DNA of 64,000 nt, from assembly GCF_005144585.1 (NCBI RefSeq), contig NZ_SSMQ01000044.1, positions 44,859-108,858 of the forward strand. The letters are read 5' to 3'. This document shows, piece after piece, positions 1 to 12,352 of the stretch; position 1 is the first letter of the stretch, and every line of letters starts with the position of its first letter. The stretch comes from Polyangium fumosum (GTDB taxonomy: Bacteria > Myxococcota_A > Polyangia > Polyangiales > Polyangiaceae). The position numbers and the translations under genes are program-made. A model generated the notes under the pieces. That model had not been told where the DNA came from. It saw only the letters and a list, made by a program, of their open reading frames with translations, and did not search any database.

Positions 1-101
1 ATGAACTGGTACTTGCCGCCGATCGCCTTTGCCCCCGCGGGGTTCTTGGCGATCTTCTCGGGGACTTCTTCGTTGAAGAGCTTCTGGATGTCGACGGCCA
101 T
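1..101 (-). CDS. SCP2 sterol-binding-like protein, N-terminal fragment
   Basis: The gene runs off the left edge; only the first 33 codons are visible. The start is ATG at 101, preceded by GGAGG four bases upstream. The residues (MAVDIQKLFNEEVPEKIAKN, then a short Gly/Lys stretch) resemble the first helix of small SCP2 sterol-carrier domain proteins, which bind lipids in the cytoplasm. That match rests on a short segment from memory, so the family call is moderate while the presence of a gene start is well supported. Confidence 0.6.
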   Translation of the reverse strand, partial: MAVDIQKLFNEEVPEKIAKNPAGAKAIGGKYQF

Positions 102-232
102 GGTGCCTCCGGGCAGCGATGCGCCGACGTCCTCGTCGGCGCGTTCCTAGCGTCGGCCGGGTGTAGCCGCGAGCGACGGGCCGCGTCAAGCGGCGGCGAG
201 GACAATGGTTTGGCGGCAAAATTGCGCTTCGA

Positions 233-1354
233 TTACGCGCGCGCCCGAGACGGCTGCTGCGAGGCGCGCGGCGCCCTGTCGAGCGCGGAGCGCACGGGCA
301 AGACGAAGAGCCGATCGATGGCGACCCGCGCGTCGCGGGGCGGCGGATCCTCGGGCGGGGCTTGCATCAAGCGCAAATCCCGCAGGAGGCTGCGATCGAG
401 ATCGCTCTCCTCGCCGAACTCGTAAGGCAGGATCGAGGGCAACAGCGCCACGAGCACGGCCTCGCTCCCGCCCTGCCGGATCGACGTGCCCTGATACACG
501 GCGACGGCCTGGCCGAAGGCCTCCTGGAAGACGAAGGGGCGCCATTCGAGGGGCGCGTTGAGGTCGAAGCGACGCTCACCCACCACAAGCTCCCGACCGT
601 CGAGCGTGAGCGGCGCGCCCCGCGCGTCCGAGAGGACGAGGCGCTCGATGCACGAGGGATCGAGCTCTTCGACGGCGAACACGAGCGCCGCGAAGTCGGA
701 GGGCAAGAGCTCGAGCGGCGCGCCGTCGGGGCCGAGGGCTTCGAGCGCGGCGTCGTCGCCAACTGCGGTGAACGCGCGATCGAAGAGCCCTCCGAGCGCG
801 CGGCGCGCCGTGCCTTCGAACGTCGATCCTACGTAAAAGAGGCCTTCCGGCGAGCTCCACACGGCGACCATCCGATCCCGCTTGGCGCTGGTCACGAGCG
901 TCATGCCGAAGGGCTCGCCGAGGGGCACGACGTTCTGCGGTGGCCCGCTCTCCGGCTGAAAGAAGAGCCCGTGTCCGTCGACGCAGATGCCACGGGGCGC
1001 GGCCTTGTCGCTCGAACGCCGCCGCGATCCGCGCACGAAAAGCACGATCGCCGCCGTCACCAGCACGAGCGGCACGGCCACGCGGACGACGACATTCTGC
1101 ACGACCGCGAGCACGACGAGCGCGACGAGCACGAGCGGCAAGGCTCCGTCCCGGGAGGCAGCCTTCGTCGCGCCTGCGCCGGGGGTGACCGCCGAGAACA
1201 GACGCGCGCCTTTTCCAGGTCCGCCCGTCCATCCGTCCGCGAGGTGCGCCGCGGGCATGCCGCGCGTGCGTGGCGCGACCTCCCGCGGGGACACGCGCGT
1301 CCTCGTCGTATCCCTCGGGCTCGCGGCTCCGTTGCGATTGCGCTCGCTTGCCAT
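233..1354 (-). CDS. Hypothetical membrane protein, two transmembrane segments
   Basis: A 373-residue protein of no family I recognise. I chose ATG 1354 over the longer reading from 1510 because GGGAGG sits 4 nt upstream of it and the added residues look non-coding. The first 70 residues are polar and basic. Two closely spaced hydrophobic helices follow (about 71-90 and 92-108), then a basic stop-transfer (RGSRRRSS) and a soluble C-terminal domain of about 260 residues, so the protein is probably an inner-membrane protein with one large soluble domain. It is monocistronic, with a 185-nt gap to the copper ATPase upstream. Confidence 0.7.
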   Translation of the reverse strand: MASERNRNGAASPRDTTRTRVSPREVAPRTRGMPAAHLADGWTGGPGKGARLFSAVTPGAGATKAASRDGALPLVLVALVVLAVVQNVVVRVAVPLVLVTAAIVLFVRGSRRRSSDKAAPRGICVDGHGLFFQPESGPPQNVVPLGEPFGMTLVTSAKRDRMVAVWSSPEGLFYVGSTFEGTARRALGGLFDRAFTAVGDDAALEALGPDGAPLELLPSDFAALVFAVEELDPSCIERLVLSDARGAPLTLDGRELVVGERRFDLNAPLEWRPFVFQEAFGQAVAVYQGTSIRQGGSEAVLVALLPSILPYEFGEESDLDRSLLRDLRLMQAPPEDPPPRDARVAIDRLFVLPVRSALDRAPRASQQPSRARA

Positions 1355-1539
1355 CGAACCTCCCGGCGGCAGGCGCGTCGCCCCTCGCAGAGCGTAGCAC
1401 CCCGGTTGCCGTACGGGAGGGGGTTCGCGCAGCGCAACCCTCGATGCAAGCTCGCACTCTTTCCAGGACGGAGGGAGCTTTCCCGGCTCGGCCCGCCCCA
1501 GGCCTTCCACCGTGGAAACCGAGCGACCGACGCTTTGCG

Positions 1540-3909
<2,370 letters not shown>

Positions 3910-4124
3910 GTTCTCCCCGGCGGGGTTTGCAAACAAAAAACCTTTCCCTTTGGATCTTCCTGGGTAAACTCCCCGCCCCCCGACTCGCCTGGTGCTCGTT
4001 CACCCCGGTTTCTGCGCTTCGAACCGGCCTTCGCCAAGCAGGCAAAAGATGCGACGAGGGGCTCGCGGGCAGCCGCGAACACAGCCAAACGAACCCCAGA
4101 AGAAGCGCGATAGAGGCCATCGAA

Positions 4125-4790
4125 ATGAACAAGAACCTTGGCATCCTCGGCAAGAAGGTCGGGATGACCCAGATCTTCGACGAAAAGGGCGAGGTCCTCC
4201 GCTGCACCGTGGTGCAGGCGGGCGGCATCGTGATCGGCAAGCGGACGATCGAGAAGGACGGCTACAGCGCCCTCATCGTCGGCCTCGGCGAGCGCAAAGA
4301 GAAGCACACGAAGAAGCCCTTGCTCGGCACGTACCGCAAGACGCAGCAGACGCCGAAGCGCATCGTGCGCGAGCTGCGCGTGTCGGCCGAGGACGCGGCG
4401 AAGTTCGAGGTCGGTCAGAAGATCGGCGTCGATCAGGTGTTCGAGGTCGGCCAGAAGGTCGACGCGCAGGGCACGTCGCGCGGCCGCGGCTTCACCGGCG
4501 TCGTCCGCCGCTGGAACTTCGCCGGCGCCGTCCAGACGCACGGTACGCACGAGTATCGCCGTCACGGCGGCTCGATCGGTACGAACATGACCCCCGGCCG
4601 CACCCTGCCCGGCCTCAAGATGCCCGGTCACTACGGCGCCGAGACCGTGAGCGCGCTCAACCTGCGCATCGCGAAGCTCATCCCCGAGGAGGACCTCGTC
4701 CTCATCGAGGGCGCGGTCCCGGGCTCGAAGGAGGGCATCGTCCTCATTCGTGGCGCCGTGAAGAAGAAGAACGGCGGCAAGAAGGCCTGA
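4125..4790 (+). CDS. rplC: 50S ribosomal protein L3
   Basis: A 221-residue L3, a primary binder of 23S rRNA domain VI near the peptidyl-transferase centre. The start ATG 4125 gives MNKNLGILGKKVGMTQIFDE, the typical bacterial L3 beginning. The central extension that reaches the rRNA core is present (GSIGTNMTPGRT then KMPGHYG), and the length is normal. The position equivalent to the PrmB-methylated Gln of E. coli L3 appears to be Met. L3 normally lies between rpsJ and rplD in the S10 operon. Here its neighbours are a divergent copper ATPase and, 14 nt downstream, rlmE, so it is either relocated or a second copy. The 215-nt upstream region must hold its promoter; I could not fix one with confidence. 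Confidence 0.96.
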   Translation: MNKNLGILGKKVGMTQIFDEKGEVLRCTVVQAGGIVIGKRTIEKDGYSALIVGLGERKEKHTKKPLLGTYRKTQQTPKRIVRELRVSAEDAAKFEVGQKIGVDQVFEVGQKVDAQGTSRGRGFTGVVRRWNFAGAVQTHGTHEYRRHGGSIGTNMTPGRTLPGLKMPGHYGAETVSALNLRIAKLIPEEDLVLIEGAVPGSKEGIVLIRGAVKKKNGGKKA

Positions 4791-4804
4791 GCGGCCCTCT
4801 CCTC

Positions 4805-5416
4805 GTGAGCGCGAAGGGCAAGAACCCGTACCGGAAGCCCGACACCTTCACCAAAGCGGCGAAGGCGCAAGGGTTTCCGGCGCGGAGTGTCTTCAAGCTC
4901 GAGGAGATCGATCGCCGGGTACGTCTCCTACGACCCGGGCAGCGGGTGCTCGATTTGGGCGCCGCTCCCGGGTCGTGGTCCATGTACGCCGCGCAGAAGA
5001 TCGGATCCAAAGGGCACCTGCTCGCCGTGGATCTCTCGGAGATCCGGCAAGCCTTCGGCCCCAACGTCACGGTCGTGCGAGGCGACGCGCTCTCCCTCGC
5101 CAACGACGCCCTCGCGCTCTTTGCGCCCTACGACGTGGTGCTGAGCGACATGGCGCCCGCGACGACGGGCAGCAAGGCCGCGGATCAGTGGCGGAGCTAC
5201 GAGCTCTTCGATCGCGCGCTCTCCGTGGCCGAGGCGCTCGGCGCGCCGGGGAGCGCCTTCGTCGGCAAGCTGTTCATGAGCGAAGAGTTCCAGAAGGCGC
5301 GCGAGAGGCTGCGCTCGCTCTACGACGAGGTGCGCGTGATCCGGCCCGAAGGCACGCGCAGCGTGAGCTCCGAGGTCTTCCTCGTCGGGCTCGCTCGGAA
5401 ACAACCATCGCCGTGA
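4805..5416 (+). CDS. rlmE: 23S rRNA (uridine-2'-O)-methyltransferase RlmE (FtsJ/RrmJ)
   Basis: A 203-residue SAM-dependent methyltransferase expected to methylate U2552 of 23S rRNA in the A-loop late in 50S assembly. SAM motif I is VLDLGAAPGSW (about 48-58). The FtsJ catalytic tetrad K-D-K-E fits Lys31 (SVFKLEEID), Asp115 (SDMAP), Lys155 (FVGKLF) and Glu190 (SVSSEVFLVG). The GTG start at 4805 aligns with the conserved N-terminus, although no strong ribosome-binding site is visible. It follows rplC by 14 nt, so both 50S genes are probably co-transcribed. It overlaps the next gene by 4 nt (GTGA). Confidence 0.94.
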   Translation: MSAKGKNPYRKPDTFTKAAKAQGFPARSVFKLEEIDRRVRLLRPGQRVLDLGAAPGSWSMYAAQKIGSKGHLLAVDLSEIRQAFGPNVTVVRGDALSLANDALALFAPYDVVLSDMAPATTGSKAADQWRSYELFDRALSVAEALGAPGSAFVGKLFMSEEFQKARERLRSLYDEVRVIRPEGTRSVSSEVFLVGLARKQPSP

Positions 5417-5963
5417 GCGTGTGGATCTTCGGCTACGGCTCGCTGCTCTGGCGGCCCGGCTTCCCTTACGTCGAGGCGAAGGCCGCGCGCGTCGCGGGTT
5501 TGTCGCGACGACTCGAACAAGGCTCGCCCGATCATCGCGGCACGCCGGAGAGGCTCGGCCGCGTGGCGACACTCGTCCCCGCGCCCAGCGCGCACGTGGG
5601 CGGCCTCGTGTACGCGCTCGCGCCTGCGGAGGCGGACGCGATCCTCGCCGCGCTCGATGAACGCGAGCAGGGCGGATACGACCGCGTCACGGTCCGCGCG
5701 GAGCTTCACGGCGCCGCGGCGAACGACGGGATCGCATCGATCGAGGCAATCACCTGGATCGCACGCCCCGGAAATCCGTGGCACCTCGGGCCTGCGCCGT
5801 TCGAGACGATGGTGGCCGACGTGCTCGAAGCGCGCGGGCCGAGCGGGACGAACGTGGAGTACGTCCTGCGCCTTTCGGAGACGCTCGTAACGCTCGGCTT
5901 CGAGGACGATCACGTCTCCTCGCTGGCCGACGCGGTGCGCGCCGCGCTCGCGAATCCCCCGCG

Positions 5964-5982
<19 letters not shown>
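5413..5982 (+). CDS. ChaC-like gamma-glutamylcyclotransferase
   Basis: A 189-residue protein with the gamma-glutamylcyclotransferase fold, expected to release 5-oxoproline from gamma-glutamyl peptides such as glutathione. The signature WIFGYGSLLWRPGF stands at the N-terminus, and the candidate catalytic Glu lies in DEREQGGY (about 82-89), as in ChaC. The start GTG 5413 overlaps the rlmE stop in a GTGA junction, which argues for translational coupling. Its 3' end overlaps the convergent FHA gene by 19 nt. A link between glutathione turnover and the ribosomal genes is not obvious; the arrangement may simply be compact packing. Confidence 0.88.
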
Positions 5983-6896
<914 letters not shown>

Positions 6897-7042
6897 GCTC
6901 GGCCGAAAGATTCGCGGAGGGCGCAGGATACGCCCGCTTCGTCCTTGAAACTTTAGGGTTTCCGACCTGTGAGGGTCAAGCGTTCCTCGCGGGATCCCCC
7001 CGCCGCCTTCCGCCCGGCGAAAGGCGTGATAAGGGAGCGCTC

Positions 7043-8086
7043 GTGACGATGCCTGCCGGAGACCCCCTCGGGACCCACCGTGTGATCGCGCCGAAAGGTG
7101 CGCTTCCCCAGCCCGCCGAGCGGCTCGACAACGATTTTTCCAAGGTCTACGCGACCGAAATCGTCGTCGACGTCCAGACGCTCAACGTCGACGCCGCGAG
7201 CTTCCGCCAGATGGAAGAAGCCTCCGGCGGAGATCCCGACGGCGTCGCGGCGCTCGTCCTCGAGACCGTAAAGCGTCGCGGCAAGCAGCACAATCCGGTC
7301 ACCGGCTCCGGCGGCATGCTGCTCGGCGTCGTCGAGCGCGTCGGTGACCTCGCAAAGGCGCGCGGCTTCGTCCCGGGCGACCGCGTCGCCACGCTCGTCT
7401 CGCTCTCGCTCACACCCCTCTGGCTCGATCGCGTGCTCGCTGTGCGCCCCGCCTCCGCGCAGCTCGACGTCGTCGGCACTGCCGCCGTCTTCCTCACGGC
7501 GCCGATCGCGCGCATCCCGACGGACATGCCCGAGCGGCTCGTCCTCGCCTTGCTCGACGTGGCCGGCGCGGCCCCGCAGGTCGCGCGCCTCTGCGGCCCC
7601 GGCGACACCGTCGTCGTGCTCGGCGCGGGCGGCAAATCGGGCCTGCTCTGCACGGCCGAGGCGCGCCGCCGCGTGGGCGAGAAGGGCAAGGTGATCGGCG
7701 TCGAGTCCTTCCCCACGTACGCCGACGACTTGCGCGCGCTCGGGATCTGCGACCACGTCGCGACGCTCGACGCGCGTGATCCGCTCGCCGTGCGTGACGC
7801 GGTCGCGCCCTTGACCGAGGGCCGCGGCGCGGACCTCGTGCTCTCGTGCGTGAACGTCCCCGGCGTCGAGCTCGCGGCGATCCTCGCGGCCCGGGATCGC
7901 GGCAAGGTCTACTATTTCGCGATGAGCACGAGCTTCACGGCCGCCGCCCTCGGCGCCGAGGGGATCGGCCGCGACGTGGATCTCTTCATCGGCAACGGCT
8001 ACGCCCACGACCACGCCGAGCACACGCTCTCGCTCGTGCGCGCGAGCCGCCCGCTCCACGAGCTCATGCAACGACGTTACACGTGA
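7043..8086 (+). CDS. kdd: L-erythro-3,5-diaminohexanoate dehydrogenase
   Basis: A 347-residue NAD-dependent enzyme that oxidatively deaminates 3,5-diaminohexanoate in the lysine 2,3-aminomutase pathway. The sequence has the medium-chain dehydrogenase look without zinc ligands: an N-terminal segment with THRVIAPKGALPQPAERLDN, a Rossmann motif GAGGKSG (194-200) and a closing YFAMSTSFTAAALGAEG region that I associate with Kdd. The start is GTG 7043, with AGGGAG 5 nt upstream; ATG 7049 is an alternative. fhs follows after 29 nt on the same strand. The pathway's first enzyme, kamA, is in this window at 23715-25097. The intermediate mutase and the later kce/kal genes are not here. Confidence 0.85.
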   Translation: MTMPAGDPLGTHRVIAPKGALPQPAERLDNDFSKVYATEIVVDVQTLNVDAASFRQMEEASGGDPDGVAALVLETVKRRGKQHNPVTGSGGMLLGVVERVGDLAKARGFVPGDRVATLVSLSLTPLWLDRVLAVRPASAQLDVVGTAAVFLTAPIARIPTDMPERLVLALLDVAGAAPQVARLCGPGDTVVVLGAGGKSGLLCTAEARRRVGEKGKVIGVESFPTYADDLRALGICDHVATLDARDPLAVRDAVAPLTEGRGADLVLSCVNVPGVELAAILAARDRGKVYYFAMSTSFTAAALGAEGIGRDVDLFIGNGYAHDHAEHTLSLVRASRPLHELMQRRYT

Positions 8087-8115
8087 CGCCTGCTTTGCAG
8101 GCACCGAGGAGGCCC

Positions 8116-9810
8116 GTGACCCTTACGCAGAGCGCTTTGCCCATCGGACCCCAAGGGATCCTCGACGTCGCGCGCGAGCTCGGCATCTCCGAGGATCACG
8201 TCGAGCCGTACGGCCGCAACAAGGCGAAGATCGATCTCGCCGCCCTCACGCGCCCCGCCGCGGGCGCGGGCCGCCTCGTGCTCGTCTCCGCGATCAACCC
8301 GACGCCTGCGGGCGAAGGCAAGACGACGTCGTCGATCGCGCTCGCGATGGGCATGCGTCGCCTCGCAAAGCGCGCCGTGCTTTGCCTGCGCGAGCCATCT
8401 CTCGGCCCGGTCTTCGGCGTGAAGGGAGGCGGGACCGGCGGCGGACGCGCGACGCTCATGCCCGCCGACGACATCAACCTGCACTTCACGGGCGACATCC
8501 ACGCGATCTCCACTGCGCACAACCTCCTGTCCGCGATGGTCGACAACGCGTGCCACTTCAACACCACGTTCGGCGACAAGGGCGCGATCGACCCGCGCCA
8601 GGTGACGTGGGGCCGTGCGCTCGACATGAACGACCGCGCGCTGCGCAACGTGCTCGTCGGCCTCGGCCGCAAGGTCGACGGCGTGCCGCGGCAGGATCGC
8701 TTCGACATCACGGCCGCGAGCGAGGTCATGGCGATCGTGGCGCTCGCCGAAGGGCCCGAAGATCTCGAGAACCGCCTCGGCCGCATCGTGATCGGTCAGA
8801 GCACGAGCGGCGCGCCGATCACGGCCGCCGACGTCGGCGCCGCCGCCGCGATGACCGCGCTCCTGCGCGACGCGATCAAGCCGAACCTCGTGCAGACCGA
8901 CGAGGGCGGCCCGGCCCTCGTGCACGCCGGCCCCTTCGCAAACATCGCGCACGGCTGCTCCTCGGTCCTCGCGACGCGCCTCGGCTTGCTCTCCGGTGAC
9001 TACGTGATCACGGAGGCGGGTTTCGGCTTCGATCTCGGCGGCGAGAAGTTCCTCGACATCAAGTGCCGGACGATGGGCGTCTTCCCACGCGTGCTCGTCC
9101 TCGTGGCCACGCTGCGCGCCCTCAAGATGCACGGCGGCGCTCCGGTCAAGCGCGCGGCGGAGCCCGACCCGCGGGCGCTCGAACTCGGCCTCACGCACCT
9201 CGACAAACACCTCGATTCGGCCGCGTTCTTCGGCCTTCCCGTCGTCGTATCGATCAACGTCTTCCCGAACGACACGCAAGAGGAGCTCGCTTTGGTCGAG
9301 GCAGCCATGCAGCGCCGCGGCGTGCGCGCCGTCCGCTGCGAAGGCTTCTTGCGAGGCGGCGAAGGCGCCCTCGATCTCGCCGAGGCTGTCGCGAGCGCAG
9401 CCGACGCGACCGACGACGCCCCACCTGCGCCCCGCTTCGTCTACGACCTCGGCGAGCCGCTTCGCGACAAGATCACGAAGATCGCCCGCACCATCTACGG
9501 CGCCGATGGCCTCACGTTCACCGCCGCCGCCGAGCGCGACGCCCGCCGCATCGAGGAGCTCGGCCACGGCGGCGTCCCCATCTGCATGGCCAAGACCCAG
9601 CTCTCGCTCTCCGACGATCCTGCGCTCGTTGGACGTCCAACGAACTTCCAGGTCACGGTGCGCGAGATCCGCCTGAGCGCCGGCGCAGGCTTCGCCGTCG
9701 CGCTCACGGGCGACATGATGACCATGCCGGGCCTGCCCCGCGAACCCTCCGCCCTGCGGGTCAAGCTCCTGCCCACGGGCAAGATCCGCGGCCTCATGCA
9801 GAACGACTGA
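8116..9810 (+). CDS. fhs: Formate-tetrahydrofolate ligase
   Basis: A 564-residue FTHFS, which makes 10-formyl-THF from formate, THF and ATP in one-carbon metabolism. The P-loop is PTPAGEGKTT (62-71). Other family blocks are LREPSLGPVFGVKGGGTGGG (split around residues 95-114), the INLHFTGD block and C-terminal GDMMTMPGLP. The start is GTG 8116, behind a strong GAGGAGG at 8106-8112 (3-nt spacer). It lies 29 nt after kdd and is probably co-transcribed. Its 3' end overlaps the convergent histidine kinase by 17 nt. The length matches the usual 555-560 residues. Confidence 0.96.
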   Translation: MTLTQSALPIGPQGILDVARELGISEDHVEPYGRNKAKIDLAALTRPAAGAGRLVLVSAINPTPAGEGKTTSSIALAMGMRRLAKRAVLCLREPSLGPVFGVKGGGTGGGRATLMPADDINLHFTGDIHAISTAHNLLSAMVDNACHFNTTFGDKGAIDPRQVTWGRALDMNDRALRNVLVGLGRKVDGVPRQDRFDITAASEVMAIVALAEGPEDLENRLGRIVIGQSTSGAPITAADVGAAAAMTALLRDAIKPNLVQTDEGGPALVHAGPFANIAHGCSSVLATRLGLLSGDYVITEAGFGFDLGGEKFLDIKCRTMGVFPRVLVLVATLRALKMHGGAPVKRAAEPDPRALELGLTHLDKHLDSAAFFGLPVVVSINVFPNDTQEELALVEAAMQRRGVRAVRCEGFLRGGEGALDLAEAVASAADATDDAPPAPRFVYDLGEPLRDKITKIARTIYGADGLTFTAAAERDARRIEELGHGGVPICMAKTQLSLSDDPALVGRPTNFQVTVREIRLSAGAGFAVALTGDMMTMPGLPREPSALRVKLLPTGKIRGLMQND

Positions 9811-11932
9811 GCGGCGTGGGCGTCGACGACGGCGCCCCGAGCGCGTCCATCGCCGCCGGCAGGATCACCGCGAACGTCGACCCTTTGCCCTCGTACGATC
9901 GCACCTCGATGCGCCCGCCCGCGCCCTGCGCGATGCGCTGGCTGATCGCGAGCCCGAGCCCCGTGCCCTTCTCCTTCGTGGAAAAGAACGGCAGGAAGAT
10001 GTTCTCCAGGACCTTCTGCGAGATGCCCGGCCCGTTGTCCGCGACCGTGAGCTCGACGAAGGGCTCGTCGGCCATCCCCGTCCCCGACCGCGTGGTCCCA
10101 CGGCCAAGCCGCACGCGCGTCGACACCGTGATCTTCCCCCGCCCCTTCATGGCCTGCGACGCGTTCCGGTAGAGGTTCATGAGCACCTGCCGGAGCTTCT
10201 CCGGATCGATCGCGACCCGCGGCAAGCTCGCATCGAGGTTCACCTCCACCGTCAGATCCTGGCTCGCGCGCTCCGTCGAGAGCACCTGCAACGTCCGACG
10301 CACGACGGCGTTCACGTCCGTCGGCACCACGGCGCCCTGGTTCGCGCGCGCGAGATCGAGCACCGATCCGACGACCCGATCGAGCCGCTCAACCTCTTCG
10401 AGGATGATGCCAATGAACTCGCGTGACTGCGGATCCGGCTCGCGCCCGTCGGGCCCGGGCTCGGCGAGGAGCTGCGCCGAACCCTTGATCGCGCCGAGCG
10501 GGTTCCGGATCTCGTGCGCGAGCCCCGCCGCCATCTGCCCGAGCACGGCGAGCCGGTCGCGCTCCTTCATCTGCTGGTAGACGCGCGAGTTCTCGATGAC
10601 CACGCCGACCTGCGTGGCGATCGCGTCGAGCAGCGTGATCTCCTCGGGCGAGAAGGCGTCCCGTACGCGCTCGTCGACCACGACAAGCAGCCCCACGATC
10701 TCGTCGCCCTCGGCCCGGATCTGCAGGAGCACCGCGCCGTCCCGCAAGCTCCCGAGCACCGCGGCCGCGCTGAGCACCGCCTCGGACGCGTCCGTCCTCG
10801 CGCCGCGCGCCTTGCGCTCGCGTACCTCGCGCTTGAGCTCTTCGAGCGAGAGCGGCCCCCCTTCGAGCCGATCGAGCAGCGCGCGCGCCGTCGCCACCTC
10901 GATCCGCGGCGGCGCGCCCGGCCCGAGCGCCGCGAGCTTGTCGAACCCCGTGCCGTCCGCGTCACGCAGGTAAAGTGCGGCCTTCGTCACGCGGCGCGAC
11001 TGCTCGAGCGCCGTCATCACGATCGAGCCGAGCTCGTCGAGCTCGAGCACGTGCACGAGCCGCCGGCGCGCGTCGGCGACGGACCGTTCGAGGTCAAAAC
11101 GATCACGAAAAAAGAGCTTCTGGATCTGCTCTGCCACGCGCTCGCGCAGGGGATCGAAGAGGACCAGGATCACGATCGCCGCGAGCACGGCGTTCAGGTA
11201 CATCGTGTTGAAGCCGCCGATGAACGTGATGAGGACGTAGAAGATCCCCGCGATCAGGAAGGCGACGGCCGTGGCGACGAGCAGACGCGCGAGCATCTCG
11301 TAGACGTCGAGCAGCCGCTCGTGGCGGAGCGCTTGCGCCAAGATGAACAGGAACACCACGCTGAGGGCCGCGCCGACGGGCGCGGGGTTCACGCCGAGGA
11401 ACCACGCAAAATCAGCGACGCTCGCGAGGCCGGCGAGCGCGCCGATCACCACGAGGAAACGCACGCGCCGCTGCGTCGCGCGTGAACCGCTGCGCGCGCC
11501 GCGTTGCCCGAGCTCCCAGAGCCCCGCCGTGAGGAACGCGAAGACGTAGAAGAACACCGCGCCGCGCACGAGCCAAAAGCCCTGCTTGGGGCTCAAAACG
11601 AGCAGCACCATGGGCACCGCGAGCACGCCCGCGAGGCGCGGCAAGCGGCTCGGTCGATCCCCCTCGTGCGGGATCATCGCCTCGAAGAGGTGGAGCGCGA
11701 ACTGCGGCAGGAGCACCGCGAGGATCGCGGTGAAGCGCTCCCATATCGTCTGCTGGAAGAAGCCGAAGAGCGATTGCGACAGGTACCAAAGGCCGATGTC
11801 GCCCGCGAACGCCGCGAAGAGCAGGTGCACGGTGCGGACACGGCCGCGGAGCAGGATCGAGACGGCAATGACGAGCGCGAGCGCGCCGCAGACGAGCGTG
11901 GTCCGGGTCCGGAGATCGATCCCTATCGGCAC
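9794..11932 (-). CDS. Membrane-bound sensor histidine kinase with GAF-like domain
   Basis: A 712-residue sensor kinase. The N-terminal third holds about eight hydrophobic helices (residues 12-255), an integral sensor region rather than a periplasmic loop. A GAF-like domain follows (about 265-455, ending ITLLDAIATQVGVVIENSRVY). The HisKA H-box is GLAHEIRNPLGAIKGSAQLL, with the phospho-acceptor His near 473. The HATPase part carries NLYRNASQAMKGRG (N box), VADNGPGIS (G1) and KGTGLGLAISQ (G2). It starts at GTG 11932 without a clear Shine-Dalgarno. It is downstream of the lipoprotein and sigma-54 activator on the same strand (66-nt gap). The activator lacks a receiver domain, so the cognate regulator is unknown. 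Confidence 0.92.
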   Translation of the reverse strand: MPIGIDLRTRTTLVCGALALVIAVSILLRGRVRTVHLLFAAFAGDIGLWYLSQSLFGFFQQTIWERFTAILAVLLPQFALHLFEAMIPHEGDRPSRLPRLAGVLAVPMVLLVLSPKQGFWLVRGAVFFYVFAFLTAGLWELGQRGARSGSRATQRRVRFLVVIGALAGLASVADFAWFLGVNPAPVGAALSVVFLFILAQALRHERLLDVYEMLARLLVATAVAFLIAGIFYVLITFIGGFNTMYLNAVLAAIVILVLFDPLRERVAEQIQKLFFRDRFDLERSVADARRRLVHVLELDELGSIVMTALEQSRRVTKAALYLRDADGTGFDKLAALGPGAPPRIEVATARALLDRLEGGPLSLEELKREVRERKARGARTDASEAVLSAAAVLGSLRDGAVLLQIRAEGDEIVGLLVVVDERVRDAFSPEEITLLDAIATQVGVVIENSRVYQQMKERDRLAVLGQMAAGLAHEIRNPLGAIKGSAQLLAEPGPDGREPDPQSREFIGIILEEVERLDRVVGSVLDLARANQGAVVPTDVNAVVRRTLQVLSTERASQDLTVEVNLDASLPRVAIDPEKLRQVLMNLYRNASQAMKGRGKITVSTRVRLGRGTTRSGTGMADEPFVELTVADNGPGISQKVLENIFLPFFSTKEKGTGLGLAISQRIAQGAGGRIEVRSYEGKGSTFAVILPAAMDALGAPSSTPTPLSRSA

Positions 11933-11998
11933 GACGAGAGCGTAACGCGCCGCCTCGGAGACGTCCCCGATCGATCGTCCGCCCGCGGACGGGCGCGA

Positions 11999-12352
11999 CT
12001 AGTCTTGCTTCGTCCCGCTGCCCGGCGAGCTCTGCGTGCCGGCGCCGGGGACCCACGGCAGCGGATCCGGGCCGCTGCGCGCCTCGGGATCACAGCCGCC
12101 GGGCGTCACCGGGACGAGCTCTTTCCACGGCAGCGGATCCGGCATGTCGTCGGTCTGCGGAGGCGGCTCGTCAGGCACGCTGGGGGCCCCGCGATCGGTC
12201 TGCTCCTCCGCGTCGGAAGAGCTCGCCGCGAGCTCCTCGATGGCCTCGTCGAGCGCGGCGCTCTCGTCAGGCGCAGCCAGACACCCCGTGAGCACCATCG
12301 CGACGAGTGCGAAGAGTCCTCCGAGCCCGAGCGATTGTCTCCCAACGTTCAT
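11999..12352 (-). CDS. Small lipoprotein of unknown function
   Basis: A 117-residue predicted lipoprotein. The signal sequence MNVGRQSLGLGGLFALVAMV is followed by the lipobox LTGC with Cys24. The mature part is acidic and proline-rich, with two similar segments (MPDPLPWKELVPV and SGPDPLPWVPGAG), and has no recognisable domain. ATG 12352 overlaps the stop of the upstream activator gene (ATGA), so translation is probably coupled. The position between a sigma-54 activator and a sensor kinase suggests an envelope component of the same signalling unit; this is inference from position only. Confidence 0.78.
   Translation of the reverse strand: MNVGRQSLGLGGLFALVAMVLTGCLAAPDESAALDEAIEELAASSSDAEEQTDRGAPSVPDEPPPQTDDMPDPLPWKELVPVTPGGCDPEARSGPDPLPWVPGAGTQSSPGSGTKQD

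Noticed and set aside
3910..4124. Ribosomal-protein leader or riboswitch upstream of rplC
   Set aside because: No convincing hairpin mimicking the rRNA site and no riboswitch core was seen; a promoter pair with acceptable spacing could not be fixed either.
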